From NCBI GenBank assembly GCA_036867785.1, contig CP145425.1, forward strand, positions 186,001 to 250,000: a DNA stretch of 64,000 bases, read 5' to 3'. Shown here one piece after another: positions 10,531-20,856 of this stretch. This DNA is from Plasmodiophora brassicae. Its lineage: Eukaryota; Endomyxa: Phytomyxea; Phytomyxea; Plasmodiophorida. The translations under genes and the position numbers were made by a program. The notes under the pieces are model-generated. The model saw only the letters and a list, made by a program, of their open reading frames with translations. It was not told the origin of the DNA and did no database searches. Every line of letters starts with the position of its first letter. The first letter of the stretch is position 1.

Positions 10531-11704
10531 ATGAATACCGCGACCGGAGGCACACATGACGACCGAGTCCGAAGTACGGATGCGGTGCGTGCCGGTATTG
10601 AGATGGCTGCATGCGTCAGGACATTCAGTGAACTGTCGCCCGAGAAGCGGATTCGCTGCCTGTTCCGCAACCCGTATGAGGTGGTGGACCTGCTCCAGCA
10701 ATTGCCCGCGGGGACGATCCCGGCGTGCATTGCGCAAGGCGTCGATCTGGACCTGTTCTTGCAACTTCTCCATCGATCTGATCGTCTCCCGTGTCGGATC
10801 GCGTACGCCGACGGCGACATCGTGGTCACACGCCTCACGACCTCGTCGTACCACGCTGGGGCAGCTGATGTATTTACGTCAATTCTGACGTCAATGGCGC
10901 CATTGGGCTCGTTTGGCGACTACGCCGACACAGGTAATGTCGCAATTGAAGTGCTCGTGCATGTTGTAAGAGGCCATGGTAGGGTTCCAGATGGGAAATT
11001 TTGTCATCGGTGCAGACCGTGCTTTACAGACCAGGCCGCCTACCTCAGCGCCGCCGGGTGAGTTTACGTCGACCACGGTAGGATACGTATACCATCGTAG
11101 CATGTGCCAAATGAAACAATACGCGCCCAGGGGAACAGACGAACGCCGTCGATCGTCGTGGAGGCCTGCGTCGGCCAGTCATGGCACTCTACGTTGCTAA
11201 AGTACCCGTTCGATCTTTCGCGTCCCGCATCTGACCGCAGGCAATGGTCTGGGTTGGACAAGGCCACCATTTGGGTGGACCCCTTCCAGACGGGGGCCTT
11301 CGACCCACGGTCGAACGTTCAGGAGGTGCTAATCGTCAAGCTATATTCCTCTAATCGCATGCGAGTCGGTCGCGCGCAGTTGAAATGAGTCTGATCATGA
11401 CGCTTAACGTCAAACGTAGGCTGGCCGCGTGTCTCGGCACTTTCCAACCAGTACATTCGACGAACACGGCCGCGTCGAGTGCGTTGAAGATGTAGAATTC
11501 GGTCCCGACAGCTGCAATGCCCTGGGGCAGGCGTTCATCCATGTACCTCTTCCGTCAATGTACAGCCCGGGCGCTGTCCCACCAGTCTCCAGTCTAACGG
11601 CGCCGCTGCATTGCGCGTACGTCCAGTACGAACGTCCGGATGGACGCTTCGTATGGGCGCTGCAGATCGACCTTTACTTCCTCCAGCAGTCGATGCGGTT
11701 CTAA
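10531..11704 (+). CDS. Uma2-like PD-(D/E)XK nuclease-fold protein (candidate)
   Basis: Three exons, 10531-11057, 11139-11364 and 11420-11704, join in frame through GT-AG introns of 81 (donor GTGAGT) and 55 nt to give 345 residues. The middle resembles the Uma2/DUF820 restriction-endonuclease-like family: an SSYHA element, then RVPDGKF (Asp154), then SIVVEACVGQSWHST-LLK (Glu184, Lys197), then ATIWVDPF, matching the family order His...PD...hhVE...K...W-hh-DP. The N-terminal part is helical and unlike bacterial Uma2 proteins. Uma2 proteins are mainly bacterial, often abundant in cyanobacteria. A eukaryotic copy would suggest horizontal transfer or a nuclease effector module. The assignment rests on motif order by eye. 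Confidence 0.45.
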
Positions 11705-12204
11705 ACATGACGCTCGCAATAAACACAGCCACGATGGGCAACGACGATCAGTGGTGCGCCGATGGCTTCGAACCAGCGCATCTCTGCCTGTTGCTTTTTG
11801 AGCGTGCCGCCAAGGTTGCACTGAGCAAATTGCCACCTAGGTTTAGATAGTGGTCGACGTCCGATCGGCAGAGGCAAACCGTCGGCCTTCAGGTTCGCCC
11901 GACTCGCCAATGTCACGGTCGTTGGACTTAGGGATTACGGACGCGGCCGACACTCGACCTGCCGCCTGGTGCCTTCGCCCGTCAGCGACCGTCGCCGACA
12001 TCCTCTCTCGCGCGCGACCTTGACGTACAAACACGATTCGTGTTTCCAGCGCGGCTCCAAATCAGGACGGGCGGTTGAAGGCACACTTGCCGCCGAGGTC
12101 CTCTGGTCCAGTCCGTTTCATCAGTTGATGGAAATAGGGGCCGGCGCCATGGACGGCCCTGTGGCGCCCGACGGCTCAGCAACCCGCGCAGCAAATTCAA
12201 CACG
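11705..12204. other. Intergenic, nothing recognised
   Basis: Only short overlapping frames on both strands with no smooth protein sequence. It may hold the 5' exon of the next gene. Confidence 0.4.
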
Positions 12205-13225
12205 ATGCTGAAGGGCTGCAAGGTCAACGCGGACGCGACCGCCATCTACAGGAACGGTCATGAAGCCCGCGAGAAACGCGGCCGTGAAGAACTCCCCGAC
12301 GCCGAAGCCGGTCGCCCGATACGGAAGCGCCCGCGCCTGCCCGGTCGACAAGATGCACTGCTGCAGGCGCTCGAGCTGCACACGTGGGCTGCCTCTGATG
12401 CGTCCTGCATACAACCTCCCGTTCCCGGCGGCGTACCATTCGGGTGACGATGCATACGCTGTGGCGTCCTGGGTCACGAACCGCATACCGGGCTCCAACG
12501 CCCAGTGCCGGGCGTGCAACGTTGGTGAGAAGAGGAACGCTGACGAGCGGCACGGCGATGACCACGTCGTCGACGTGGCGGCGGTCCTCAGGTCACTGGA
12601 CGCAGGCGGCGGTGAGTGGGAAGATTTCGCCCACAAACTCTTGCTGATCGGCGCTATCGGCGGCAAGCTCAGCGAGGTCTGGTGCGCGACCAAGCACACC
12701 TACGACGTCTTGCTACTGGCGATCGAACTCATTGTCCTGACGTCGAGGCGCCAGAACGATGTCGTCGTCGAAAGGATCGCGTCGCTCGTTGCCCGGCTGG
12801 TGCCGATGTACGTGGACGCTGTCCGAAGGCGGCGAAGCGGCATCGACGTTGCCGGTGCTGGCAATGGATCTGAGGAAGGTGGTGCTGAAGACGACGTCGG
12901 TGACGATAGCCGCCCCGTACGCAGGACAGCGACCAGTCGGCGGGCTGTACTACTGCAGAACCGGTCGGCAATCAGGTCCCGACGAACTGTACGTGTACTG
13001 ATGATATTCGCCTTGATTTGTGCAATCCTGTTGATCCACTGTGGGCCTGAACAGAGTAGGAAGGATGTGGACCCGATGTCGAGCGACGACGACAGCGAGA
13101 CACCGTCCCAGGACACCAGCGACGTTTGCGAGTCGTCGTCCGGAACCCCGAAGCGGTCAATGCGCACAGGAATCGATCATCACGGACGAGTGACGAAGCG
13201 TCCAGCAGGCCTGTTATGGTCGTAG
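12205..13225 (+). CDS. Hypothetical protein, multi-exon, acidic C-terminal part
   Basis: Plus-strand frames are open almost throughout. A helical segment at about 12660-12840 (KLSEVWCATKHTYDVLLLAI, then VVVERIASLVARLVPMYV) reads like real protein, and a GTGAGA donor followed by a CTCAG acceptor (about 12526-12591) fits an intron before it. After it comes an acidic Gly/Asp-rich linker, a hydrophobic stretch near 13000-13035 that could be one membrane segment, and a Ser/Asp-rich tail. Exon borders and start are not resolved and I recognise no family. Confidence 0.35.
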
Positions 13226-14225
13226 GCGGCCGCGTTGGCCCGTGGCACTGGTCGACGAAGACCACGGTGAGGACGCAAGCAGGGCAAGCAGGCGCGATAG
13301 GTCGTAGACGACACGCGAGGTGCGAGACCTGTACAGAAACGTGTGAGGCCCTGGTTCTTTGCATTCGACGATAATCCGTACCGGTGCGTGGCGTTCGCCC
13401 AGAATGTTCGCCGTGTTGGCAGACGTCCTGCGGGATGCATCGCTGATGTCGCAGTAGGCGAAGGTACGTCGAGCCGGCGCCTCGAAACGCCGAGGACTTG
13501 CGAGGTGCGATTCCGAACACAACGCAGGCAGGCGCCGCCCGGCACGCAGTCGACAAGGACGTCGGCGACGACCTTGGCTGGTCAGCCATCCAACGACGCA
13601 TGGTGCAGGGCCGGGGCGCGGCATGTCAAGTCGTAGCAATCGTCGGACAGCCAGGGCGCCGCCGGGCCTGCGCCACGTTGTACCCGCCCCGCTTCGACGG
13701 CAGGAGATGGCAGACCTGTCATGCCCAGCGTGTCAGCGGCCGGGTCTTATATATAGATTGCAGGCTGCCGATGAGCGGCGATGACGCTTGACAAGCCTCT
13801 GCATTCCGCAGACACGCAGGCGGCATGCGCCGCGGCATGAAGCCAAGCGCCAAAGAAGAAACAGGGACCTTTCGGCCGCGTTGTTTGGTGCCGGTGTCTT
13901 CTTGCGTCTAGCGTTGTCACTTGTCGTCAGGGCTTACTCGTCGAAGTGATGCCCCGCGCTCGTGAGTCCTCACACCGCGGACGCTCGTACGTACCACGCG
14001 ACGCCTGCCGACAGCTCGATCACATCTCTCGTGCCAGGCCTAACGTTCATATATATCCGGGGACGGCGCTGTCCTTGGGGATACCTAGCAGCGTGATCGA
14101 CACACCCTTCCCACTCGATAATAACTTGCGACGACCGAGTGAATATCTTCATCCGTAAGCAAATTACCACTCTCGGACACTCATGCTCTGCACTATGTAC
14201 AAATTTACATTAGGAACGATCTTCG
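13226..14225. other. No confident gene; possible minus-strand exons near 13250-13560
   Basis: On the minus strand, two frames around 13300-13560 give protein-like pieces (RIIVECKEPGPHTFLYRS) but no start, stop and splice set fits well. From 13640 to 14225 I see nothing coding. Confidence 0.35.
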
Positions 14226-14852
14226 TCACGCGATATGGACACGGCGCTGGTGCTCGCTTGCAGCAGGGGTGTGGCCTTGCGTATCCCTGCTTGTCAGGCT
14301 CTGGCGGACGATCTCGTAAGCCTTGAATGCGAGTATGCAGGCAAGGAGTCCTAAAATGACGCCGGTTGCGACTCTGGTTGCTGTCTCGTCGACCATATTG
14401 CGCCAATCCAGGAAACCGAGGATCGCCACTGACAGAAGCACCGCGCCGACCAGCGGCCAGCACGCCTGATCATCGGCTGTCATCCTGTTGTTATCGGACC
14501 ATACGGACGTTCGGACGTACGTGCTCGTAGCAGGTTCGCCGGAACCGCAACCGACGTGTTGGAAGCGGCAGCAGGTTCCGGTGTCCACTCGACAGCTCCA
14601 TCCTAATCGAATCAGTTCAAATTGCGACTGACAGTCTCCAGTGCCGGACATCCACGTCGTCTGATGTGGAGAAACGTGGCGGGGTTCCTTTACCGCTTGG
14701 CCCTTTTCGACCATGTCCTTGCGCGCTATGCCATTCAAAGGCCCTGCTCGCCCTGTCGCCAGTCTGACTGTTGATTGCGATCCAGCCGTCGTTGCATCGT
14801 GTCCGCGCCCAACTCTGCCCCAACGCGGCGCAGGCTTGGGAGAGGCCGGCAT
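14226..14852 (-). CDS. Small membrane protein with Cys-rich segment and two transmembrane helices
   Basis: One open frame of 208 residues on the minus strand. Residues about 70-105 carry six Cys, followed by two hydrophobic helices (WPLVGAVLLSVAILGFL and VATGVILGLLACILAFKAY) joined by a charged loop. The tail is polar. The Cys-rich stretch probably faces outside or a lumen. The N-terminal third is Arg/Gly-rich and may be upstream non-coding sequence read in frame, so a start at the internal Met before SGTGDCQSQ is possible. No family recognised. Confidence 0.5.
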   Translation of the reverse strand: MPASPKPAPRWGRVGRGHDATTAGSQSTVRLATGRAGPLNGIARKDMVEKGQAVKEPRHVSPHQTTWMSGTGDCQSQFELIRLGWSCRVDTGTCCRFQHVGCGSGEPATSTYVRTSVWSDNNRMTADDQACWPLVGAVLLSVAILGFLDWRNMVDETATRVATGVILGLLACILAFKAYEIVRQSLTSRDTQGHTPAASEHQRRVHIA

Positions 14853-15060
14853 CGAAGTGATACTTACGGCGTATCGCTCGGCAGGACAAATTAAAAGTCG
14901 GCCTTAGCCTAAAATTGGTCAGGTCGGCCGACAACTTTCGCTGTGCAGCAGGACTGGTAGAGTTTCCCATCGTTTGTCAGCTCGATGCGGCTGACGTCGC
15001 CAAATCGTCGTCCGTCAAACCCCTTCGAATCGAGCCGATTCAACGGTCGATCACTCGCCG

Positions 15061-15560
15061 ATGTACCGACGCCCCCAGCATTCGGTCGAACGCGTGACGA
15101 ACGTCGCGATTGCCAATATTGTCATGGTAGAACGACAGTGTGATGATCAGAATGAGGGGCGGCTAGGACGGCGACTCAGCAATGGAACAAACCGAAGCGG
15201 CGCTGGACCCTGCTTGCCTAGACAGGGTGGTACATTGCAGGTGCTGATGCTGGACGGGAGACAGCAGGCGACGTACGCTCGCGTCGACCTGGCCAGCCTG
15301 TATTCAATGGTTCTGATTAACGCAATATGCCGGCACGTCGTCGACGACAGACCAGCGTTTCCATGTCGGTCAGCGGCAACGAATTCGCCTCCTGCGTCAC
15401 CGCACATGGCCTGCCGCTACATGAGCCAGCCCCCTATACCTCTGCAGGCCCCAGACGGCCTTTGACTAACGTTAACGACATTGACGAATGGTTATACGGT
15501 TGCTGTCCGATGATGTTTCCACACGCGTACCTCAGGGGAATGCATCGCTGTTTCCCCTGA
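15061..15560 (+). CDS. Hypothetical small gene, low certainty
   Basis: Two plus-strand frames give protein-like sequence: one around 15230-15350 (ARVDLASLYSMVLINAICRH) and one at 15363-15560 (NVNDIDEWLYGCCPMMFPHA). They could be joined by an intron ending near 15355, but no perfect splice pair was found. No domain recognised, and it may not be a gene. Confidence 0.25.
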
Positions 15561-15569
15561 GGCGCCTGG

Positions 15570-16210
15570 CCGCCGGCGGCCACGACGACGGGTTGGCTTG
15601 CGGTCCGGTGCACGTTTCAGGAAGAGCAGCAGATCAGCGACGATCGATTTCTAGCGGACAATCTGGACTGCACTTCTAGACTTTGCAATGGTCGTCTCGG
15701 TGGAGCCGTCCGGTGTACAGCAGGAACAAGTAGGTTACCGCACGAGCCGCCGCAATCTGATCCTCCTGGCCGTTGTCGTGGTCGGCGACTGTCGCAGGAG
15801 CGCAGAGGCGATTTGCCGTCTCGGCGACGTCCGATCCCTCCATTTCTCCGATCCGTCGTTGGTTTACGGCTCCTCCTTCTGTCCACGAGTGTTACAACAT
15901 CTATGAAACGGAATTTGAATGAACCTTCGCCTAACTGGTGGTTTCTCGATCTGTGCCTGAAGGTCGCCGATGAGGACCGTCTGGCGTCCCATCTCCTCGC
16001 CCTTGACTGTCTTACGATGCATCTCGACCGTCGTCGTATCCGTAGGACAGTTCGCGGCGGTTGCCGTACTGTTGCCGTTAGCGATGCTGTTGGCAGGCAG
16101 ACCACACTGGCCGTCTGAGGCCAACTTTGCATTGCGAGCGCGTTTTTCTCACGCACCAATTCCGCGCCAGACGAATGGCCTATTCAGCGACAGGAAGTAT
16201 TGACGCGGTA
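15570..16210 (-). pseudogene. Decayed inverted copy of the coiled-coil gene at 7.5-8.5 kb
   Basis: Read on the minus strand, this stretch parallels bases about 7590-8470 of the coiled-coil gene in order. It has a near-identical GGCCATTCGT...GCGGAATTGGTGCGTGAG start block, then the QAQIEK end of exon 2, the intron with its CCGTTTCAT core, the CGCCGACCACGACAAC block of exon 3, and the TTCCTGAAA and GTCGTCGTGGCCGCC blocks of exon 4. Introns are retained, so it arose by DNA duplication and not through an mRNA. Reading frames are interrupted and shortened, so it cannot make the full protein. Confidence 0.75.
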
Positions 16211-16386
16211 TGTACTCCCCAAAAGACGAACCGCCGCCGTTCGACCGAAGGGCACATAACGGTCGTGCCGACAGAACCGCGCGCGACCATTTAGTGTTTC
16301 ACGTGGAGCGAAAATACCTCGGGCGCAGTTCGTGTTGACCCGGCTGGCCGGTCCTCAGTTACTGTTAATTAATGCCGGGTGACGTC

Positions 16387-16677
16387 ATGAGGAAGGCAGG
16401 CCTGGTTATTGTCGTCTTGGCGGTGGCATGCGCGGTGGTGATGTGTGCAGAGGAGAGCGGCGAGGAGCTGCCATCGGATGCGGGGGACGGGTTGGAGATA
16501 CTGCAGGGCGTGGCACTTGAAGCGGCGAAATCGGCGTTCAGTCTGGCGTCGAATGCGGTTAGTCTAACGTCAGCGATGAAGTCGATGGTGCGCCATCCTT
16601 TCATGACATCCGTGGGGTTATTTGCGATCGTCGCCGCCAAGAAGGCGGCATTACCCTCTAACGAGCACGCAGAGTAA
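16387..16677 (+). CDS. Small secreted protein
   Basis: A 96-residue intronless protein. The N-terminus is a textbook signal peptide: MRK, then about 18 hydrophobic residues (AGLVIVVLAVACAVVMC), then AEES. The mature part is acidic at first and then forms an amphipathic Ala/Ser-rich helix with a second hydrophobic patch (TSVGLFAIVAA), ending in NEHAE. An ATG five codons upstream (16372) would blunt the signal peptide, so I prefer 16387. No family known to me. Small secreted proteins of this kind are typical effector candidates in parasitic protists (inference). Confidence 0.7.
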   Translation: MRKAGLVIVVLAVACAVVMCAEESGEELPSDAGDGLEILQGVALEAAKSAFSLASNAVSLTSAMKSMVRHPFMTSVGLFAIVAAKKAALPSNEHAE

Positions 16678-16740
16678 TGAACGACCTATCGTGCCAACGA
16701 TTCGGCGCAGAGATTACGATGTAGTAGAACACGTGCGGGT

Positions 16741-18068
16741 TCACAGACCTGAGCCTGCACGAATCGCGTTGACGAGGCGCTGTTGGACGGCGATGGACTT
16801 GTAGGGCACGGAGCGCGACGTCAGGCCTTGCTCGATGGCGTCGATGGCGACCACGACGTCCGCATTCCTCAGGAGCATCGTTGAGAAGGACCGTTTTGTC
16901 AGCGCTTGCTGCGACGGCTTCTTACCCAGGATGACATGATTGAAGAACTGGTAGGCGATCTCAGCACCTCCATTTGACGAGGAACGGGCCGGGTGCATGC
17001 GGACGGGGAACCGATCAAGCAGGGAGCGCTGCATCGTACTGCATCCGGGGACCTTCGGCAATGCTGGCAGCGCCGATGGCGTGATCGCGATCGGAGTTGG
17101 GCCCCACAATTCGGAAGTCGAGGTCGGCGCGCGGCATGTCCTTGGCGGCTATGGCAGGATCGACGAACAAGCTGGCGAGTTCCTGGAACGTCTTCATCAG
17201 GACAGGGCCATCGCCCCAGACCACGTTCGACACGGCGGTGTACACATCATCCCGGATGTCGGTTCGCAGAAACGAAGCCATCATGCGCACCTTGATCCTC
17301 GGTACGTTCCTTGCTGTTCCCCCCGGCCAGGCTATCGAACAGGTGCAGCATGTGGCGATGCGGATCCAGAGTCATAATGTCGATCAGCATGGGCCACGTG
17401 CCGACGCGCAAGTGCTCCTGAAGAGTTCCAGCGATCGATCCAGTCCGTTCGCCAATGCACGAACGGGTTGTCGATGGCTTTAAGGTGCGTCCATAGACCC
17501 GCGCCTCCCGAGAAATTGAACGCAATGGCGCCATTCCATTGAAGGACACCAGGCCAGGCAAACGCCGGTTCCGCTTCATCATGATGATCAGGGGTCAAGA
17601 AGGGCGCACAGGCGAGGGTGGCCCTCGGCGGCATCCACGAGCGCCTCCGATGTGGGCCGCGGGGTGTCATCCAGGCCCGTCACGTATAACGCACGAGACC
17701 GTGTCTGAAACGCCATGTTCGTTTTCAAACGTGAAACATTCAATGATATCGACTGCGTGATTCCTTATTTGCATCGCTGCAGAGTGACGATCGTCACCGT
17801 TGATGGGTGTTTCAGCGGAAACGTCTTGCTCGCTGTCACCCATGCGCGTCAGAAGAGCGACGAGCGTCTCCCGGTCCGCAGCTGGGCACCCGATCCAAAG
17901 ATATTGTAATATTCGCCACACCCATTCCAGAATATCGCGCCTTTCATAGTGTTCCCATCTGCCAGGGTCACTATCATGTTCGTCACCCGCCCCTCCAGCG
18001 GGATCGGACCAGGCCAGATTGGCGGCGGCTAGAAGAGCACTGACATGTTCAGCCGCTTCCCGGGTCAT
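16741..18068 (-). CDS. Hypothetical multi-exon protein, unrecognised
   Basis: Successive minus-strand frames read like protein: 18068-17667 (ERRDILEWVWRILQYLWIG), about 17640-17440 (AFNFSGGAGLWTHLKAIDN), about 17430-17290 (VGTWPMLIDIMTLDPHRHM), 17290-17015 (SFLRTDIRDDVYTAVSNVV) and 17000-16741 (FFNHVILGKKPSQQALTKR). They lie in order and are separated by plausible short introns, so they probably form one helical protein of about 400 residues. I cannot name a family. Upstream, on the same strand, the direct repeats at 18125-18405 may be further exons. Confidence 0.5.
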
Positions 18069-18124
18069 TACTGGCGAGACGTACGACCGCCTCCGGCAGC
18101 ATCACTGGAAGATATATGGCCAGC

Positions 18125-18405
18125 ACATAGTGCATCGTGCGTGCGAGCATGAGCACATCGATTGCTGCCATTGTCAGGTAACAGTCTCCGACGCTGCAGG
18201 CTTTAGGGCAACCCACTATTTGGAAGCAGCCGCAGCGCCGTTGAAAAGGGGAAGACAGCATTCGGCAGCAGTGAGTACGCACCTCTTTTCACCATACAGT
18301 AGTGCATAGGGCATGCGAGCAGGAACAGAGCCGATGCTGCCACTGTCGCTGGCTTTACGTCGACCCATGTTTGGAAGCAGCCGCAGCGCAGTTGAAAAAG
18401 GGGGG
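18125..18405 (-). repeat. Imperfect direct repeat, possible duplicated exon
   Basis: Two copies about 110-130 bp long lie at about 18127-18265 and 18300-18405. Both start TAGTGCAT, share GCGAGCA and TGCTGCCA blocks, and end with an almost identical GGAAGCAGCCGCAGCGC-GTTGAAAA block. On the minus strand each copy reads as F-Q-x-R-C-G-C-F-Q followed by a variable part and MHY, so the repeat may be an exon duplication at the 5' end of the neighbouring minus-strand gene. Confidence 0.6.
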
Positions 18406-18527
18406 CCAGGTCCCAGGACGCGTTATCCACCAGTCAGAGCCACCTTCGGTCAGCGGCAGTCAGCCTGTGAGTCAGTGACGCGCCCTTATTCCTGAAACGC
18501 GGTGTCGTCGATCAAGAGCTTTCAGTC

Positions 18528-19577
18528 ATGGCATCATCGTCCAAACTCGCATTCTTAACCGGCGTCGTTGTTCTCGCCGGTGTGATGGGCTTGCCCCCAG
18601 TGAAGAAGACGATGGTGCTGGCTCATGGGCGCCCCGTAAAGGCGTCCCGGCTTGCGCTAGTAGGTTGGGCGGGATTCGGGGCCGTGGCCGGCTTCGGCTT
18701 GCGGGCCGGGCTCTGCAACGAAGGGCTGATACAACAAGGTTTTTACCGTCTGGAGGTTATTACTCATCTCTGTGCCCGTCACGCCCTCCGGAAGGAGATT
18801 TTCCTCTCTTCGGCGCCGATTTTTGATGCTGGATACCTCGTATACAATCGTCTGAAAGCTATGACCCGATCGCGAATTGTGGGCTTCCTAGTGGGGTATG
18901 CGACAACGGAAGTCGGGTTCAAACTGCAGACGCGCCTGCTACCCGCTAAGTACTGCTTCGAGAAGCAGGTCCTGGCGTTCCGACAGGCGCCCACTCTCGA
19001 AACGCTATCCGACACCATCGAGTCGTTTGGAGCGGCATCTGGGCACTATGACTGGATCAGCCTTCTGGAGTCACATGGCCAGATGCATGTCTTCCTGAAC
19101 AAGTTCGGCTGCGATCCTGCATTGACCGGTTTCGATTGGAGAGCTGACCTGGCATCGTGCAAGACCCTGGCCGAAGGAAAGTATGGCTCGGCCGAGTTGA
19201 CAGCCACTGGACGCGACCTGTACGCGCTGTTCCTCCGCAACATGAACGTGTTGATCGGCCAGCAAATCCCTGTTGACGAATGCAACACACTGGAGGCGTT
19301 GGGTGAGATCGCCAAGATTCACAATGACGTCGTGGACGCTTGGATTTCTCACCTGCAGAACCGAGGCGAAGTGCACAAGTTCCTGAACTTGTTCAACACG
19401 AAGAGCCCGGGCGCGCCAAAACTGACTGGGCGGGACACGCGCGCGCAATTCCGAGCCTACACCAAACAGGTCCACCTGTACTATCATCCCGACAGGCGAA
19501 TGCCGGTGTCGGATGTGGAGGCGGACCTCTACAAGAAGTTCCGAGTCGTGTGCCAACAGAGCGAGCCTGCCGCATGA
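18528..19577 (+). CDS. Membrane-targeted protein with C-terminal J-domain-like motif
   Basis: A 349-residue intronless protein. It opens with a signal-anchor-like segment (LAFLTGVVVLAGVMGL) and has a second hydrophobic stretch near residues 42-60 (ALVGWAGFGAVAGFGL). The middle carries two related helical units ending in H-x-F-L-N-x-F (QMHVFLNKFGC and EVHKFLNLFNT). The C-terminus has QVHLYYHPDRR followed by LYKKFRVVCQQ, matching helix II, the HPD loop and helix III of a J domain, which activates Hsp70. The usual helix I is weak. I therefore propose a degenerate J-protein of an organelle or ER membrane; the family is not known to me. Confidence 0.6.
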   Translation: MASSSKLAFLTGVVVLAGVMGLPPVKKTMVLAHGRPVKASRLALVGWAGFGAVAGFGLRAGLCNEGLIQQGFYRLEVITHLCARHALRKEIFLSSAPIFDAGYLVYNRLKAMTRSRIVGFLVGYATTEVGFKLQTRLLPAKYCFEKQVLAFRQAPTLETLSDTIESFGAASGHYDWISLLESHGQMHVFLNKFGCDPALTGFDWRADLASCKTLAEGKYGSAELTATGRDLYALFLRNMNVLIGQQIPVDECNTLEALGEIAKIHNDVVDAWISHLQNRGEVHKFLNLFNTKSPGAPKLTGRDTRAQFRAYTKQVHLYYHPDRRMPVSDVEADLYKKFRVVCQQSEPAA

Positions 19578-20009
19578 TTCTGCTCGCCCACGTTTCGTTT
19601 CCATACAAATTTTCGGTTTGTCCTCGAGCACTTATTGAACCGTAACCAAAATATCATGTCTAACAACGATGTTGGAGACGCGTCGTTCGTCACATCACTA
19701 GGATAGTCATCCTCCTGCGTCGGGCGCACCGAAATGGCAGCGTCACGATGATTCGCCCCCCAGACGTCAGGCTGAGCATTGTAGTCGACGATGGAATAGA
19801 CGGTGACGATGGGGGATCTGGAAGTGTAGCGACGCTCTGGGCGTTCATCGATTTATGCGAAGAACGTAAAGCTGTATCTGCAAGCCGTGGGTAAGTTCTA
19901 CCCGGTCGCCGTCATCCTGAAGAATCTGAATAAGACGTGCGTGTATGGTTCGTTAACATCGGATTACTTCAGTGTCGAACCCAAACGTCGTTAACGTAAT
20001 ATACCAAGT
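19578..20009. other. Intergenic between convergent genes, nothing recognised
   Basis: AT content is slightly higher and no frame longer than about 65 codons is seen. It should contain both 3' ends of the flanking convergent genes. Confidence 0.5.
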
Positions 20010-20856
20010 TTACTGCAGCTTCTGTATCATTTTGTCGATCAGATCCATCAGCTTCCCCTGCAGCTGAAGGGACTGAACGCGCTCCGAACGTTCCAAGGCG
20101 AAACGTTGCTCGTTCAGTTCCATCTGACGCTGCAGCAACTCAAGCCGCGCCTTATGAGACTCCTTCTGGCTCTCCAACCAGGACATCAGCGTGTCATCCT
20201 GGCTGCTATTAGCAGAAGACCGCCGTGTCTTGGCAGGCCGCTTGCCCGGTTCATCAGGACCGACGCCCGAGTCAGTCGACGACGAATCGGATGACGCCCA
20301 ACGTTTTGACGGTGACCGTTTGCGAGGGCGGGGCTTGCGTGGCTCCAGACGAAGCAGCGTCTGCTCCATCATCTTCTTTACGGCAGCGTCCTTGGCCTTC
20401 GCGCGTTCCTCGGTTTTCGACGCGCGTTCAGCGCGTTCGATCTCGGCGTCGTCCATCTGAACGAAAACTCATGAGACACCAAACATAGATAAATCAGATC
20501 AAGCATGCCATCTGTTTCAGTTCGGTAAGATACCGGTCTCGCTCTTCAAACTCTTCGTCTGTGACTGACGCCCGAAGAGATTCCATCTCCTTCTTATTGA
20601 AGGCCCTGACCAACGCGTCAAACCGACGTTGCGCAGCAGTACTCGACAGATCCGTGTCGAAGTATCGGGAGAGGTTGGCCGCGATAAAATCCCATGCCGC
20701 CCGAACGTCCCCATGCGCAGCAGCGAACGGCCGGTTCGCCTGCACTTCCTTCAGCAGGTCGATGTCGTGATGAATCCGGAATCGAAACGCTTTCCTCTTC
20801 ACTGGCGCGCGCTCTGGCGCGTCGATGCCCGACCTGGCGGGCTGGTTCGCCTGCAT
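20010..20856 (-). CDS. Myb/SANT-like DNA-binding protein with C-terminal coiled coil
   Basis: Two exons, 20856-20509 and 20456-20010, are joined by a 52-nt intron that uses a GC donor and AG acceptor; the two frames fit exactly and no GT donor does. The N-terminal half (about residues 20-110) is a tri-helical Myb/SANT-like domain with DIDLLKEVQANRPF, AWDFIAANL and RFDALVRAFNKKEME. It ends in ELKQM joined to MDDAEIERAERASK. The C-terminal half has a basic/Ser patch (nuclear localisation likely) and a helix ending KLMDLIDKMIQKLQ. Proteins of this layout bind DNA as transcription factors or derive from transposon-encoded Myb proteins. Start taken at the first ATG. Confidence 0.7.
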
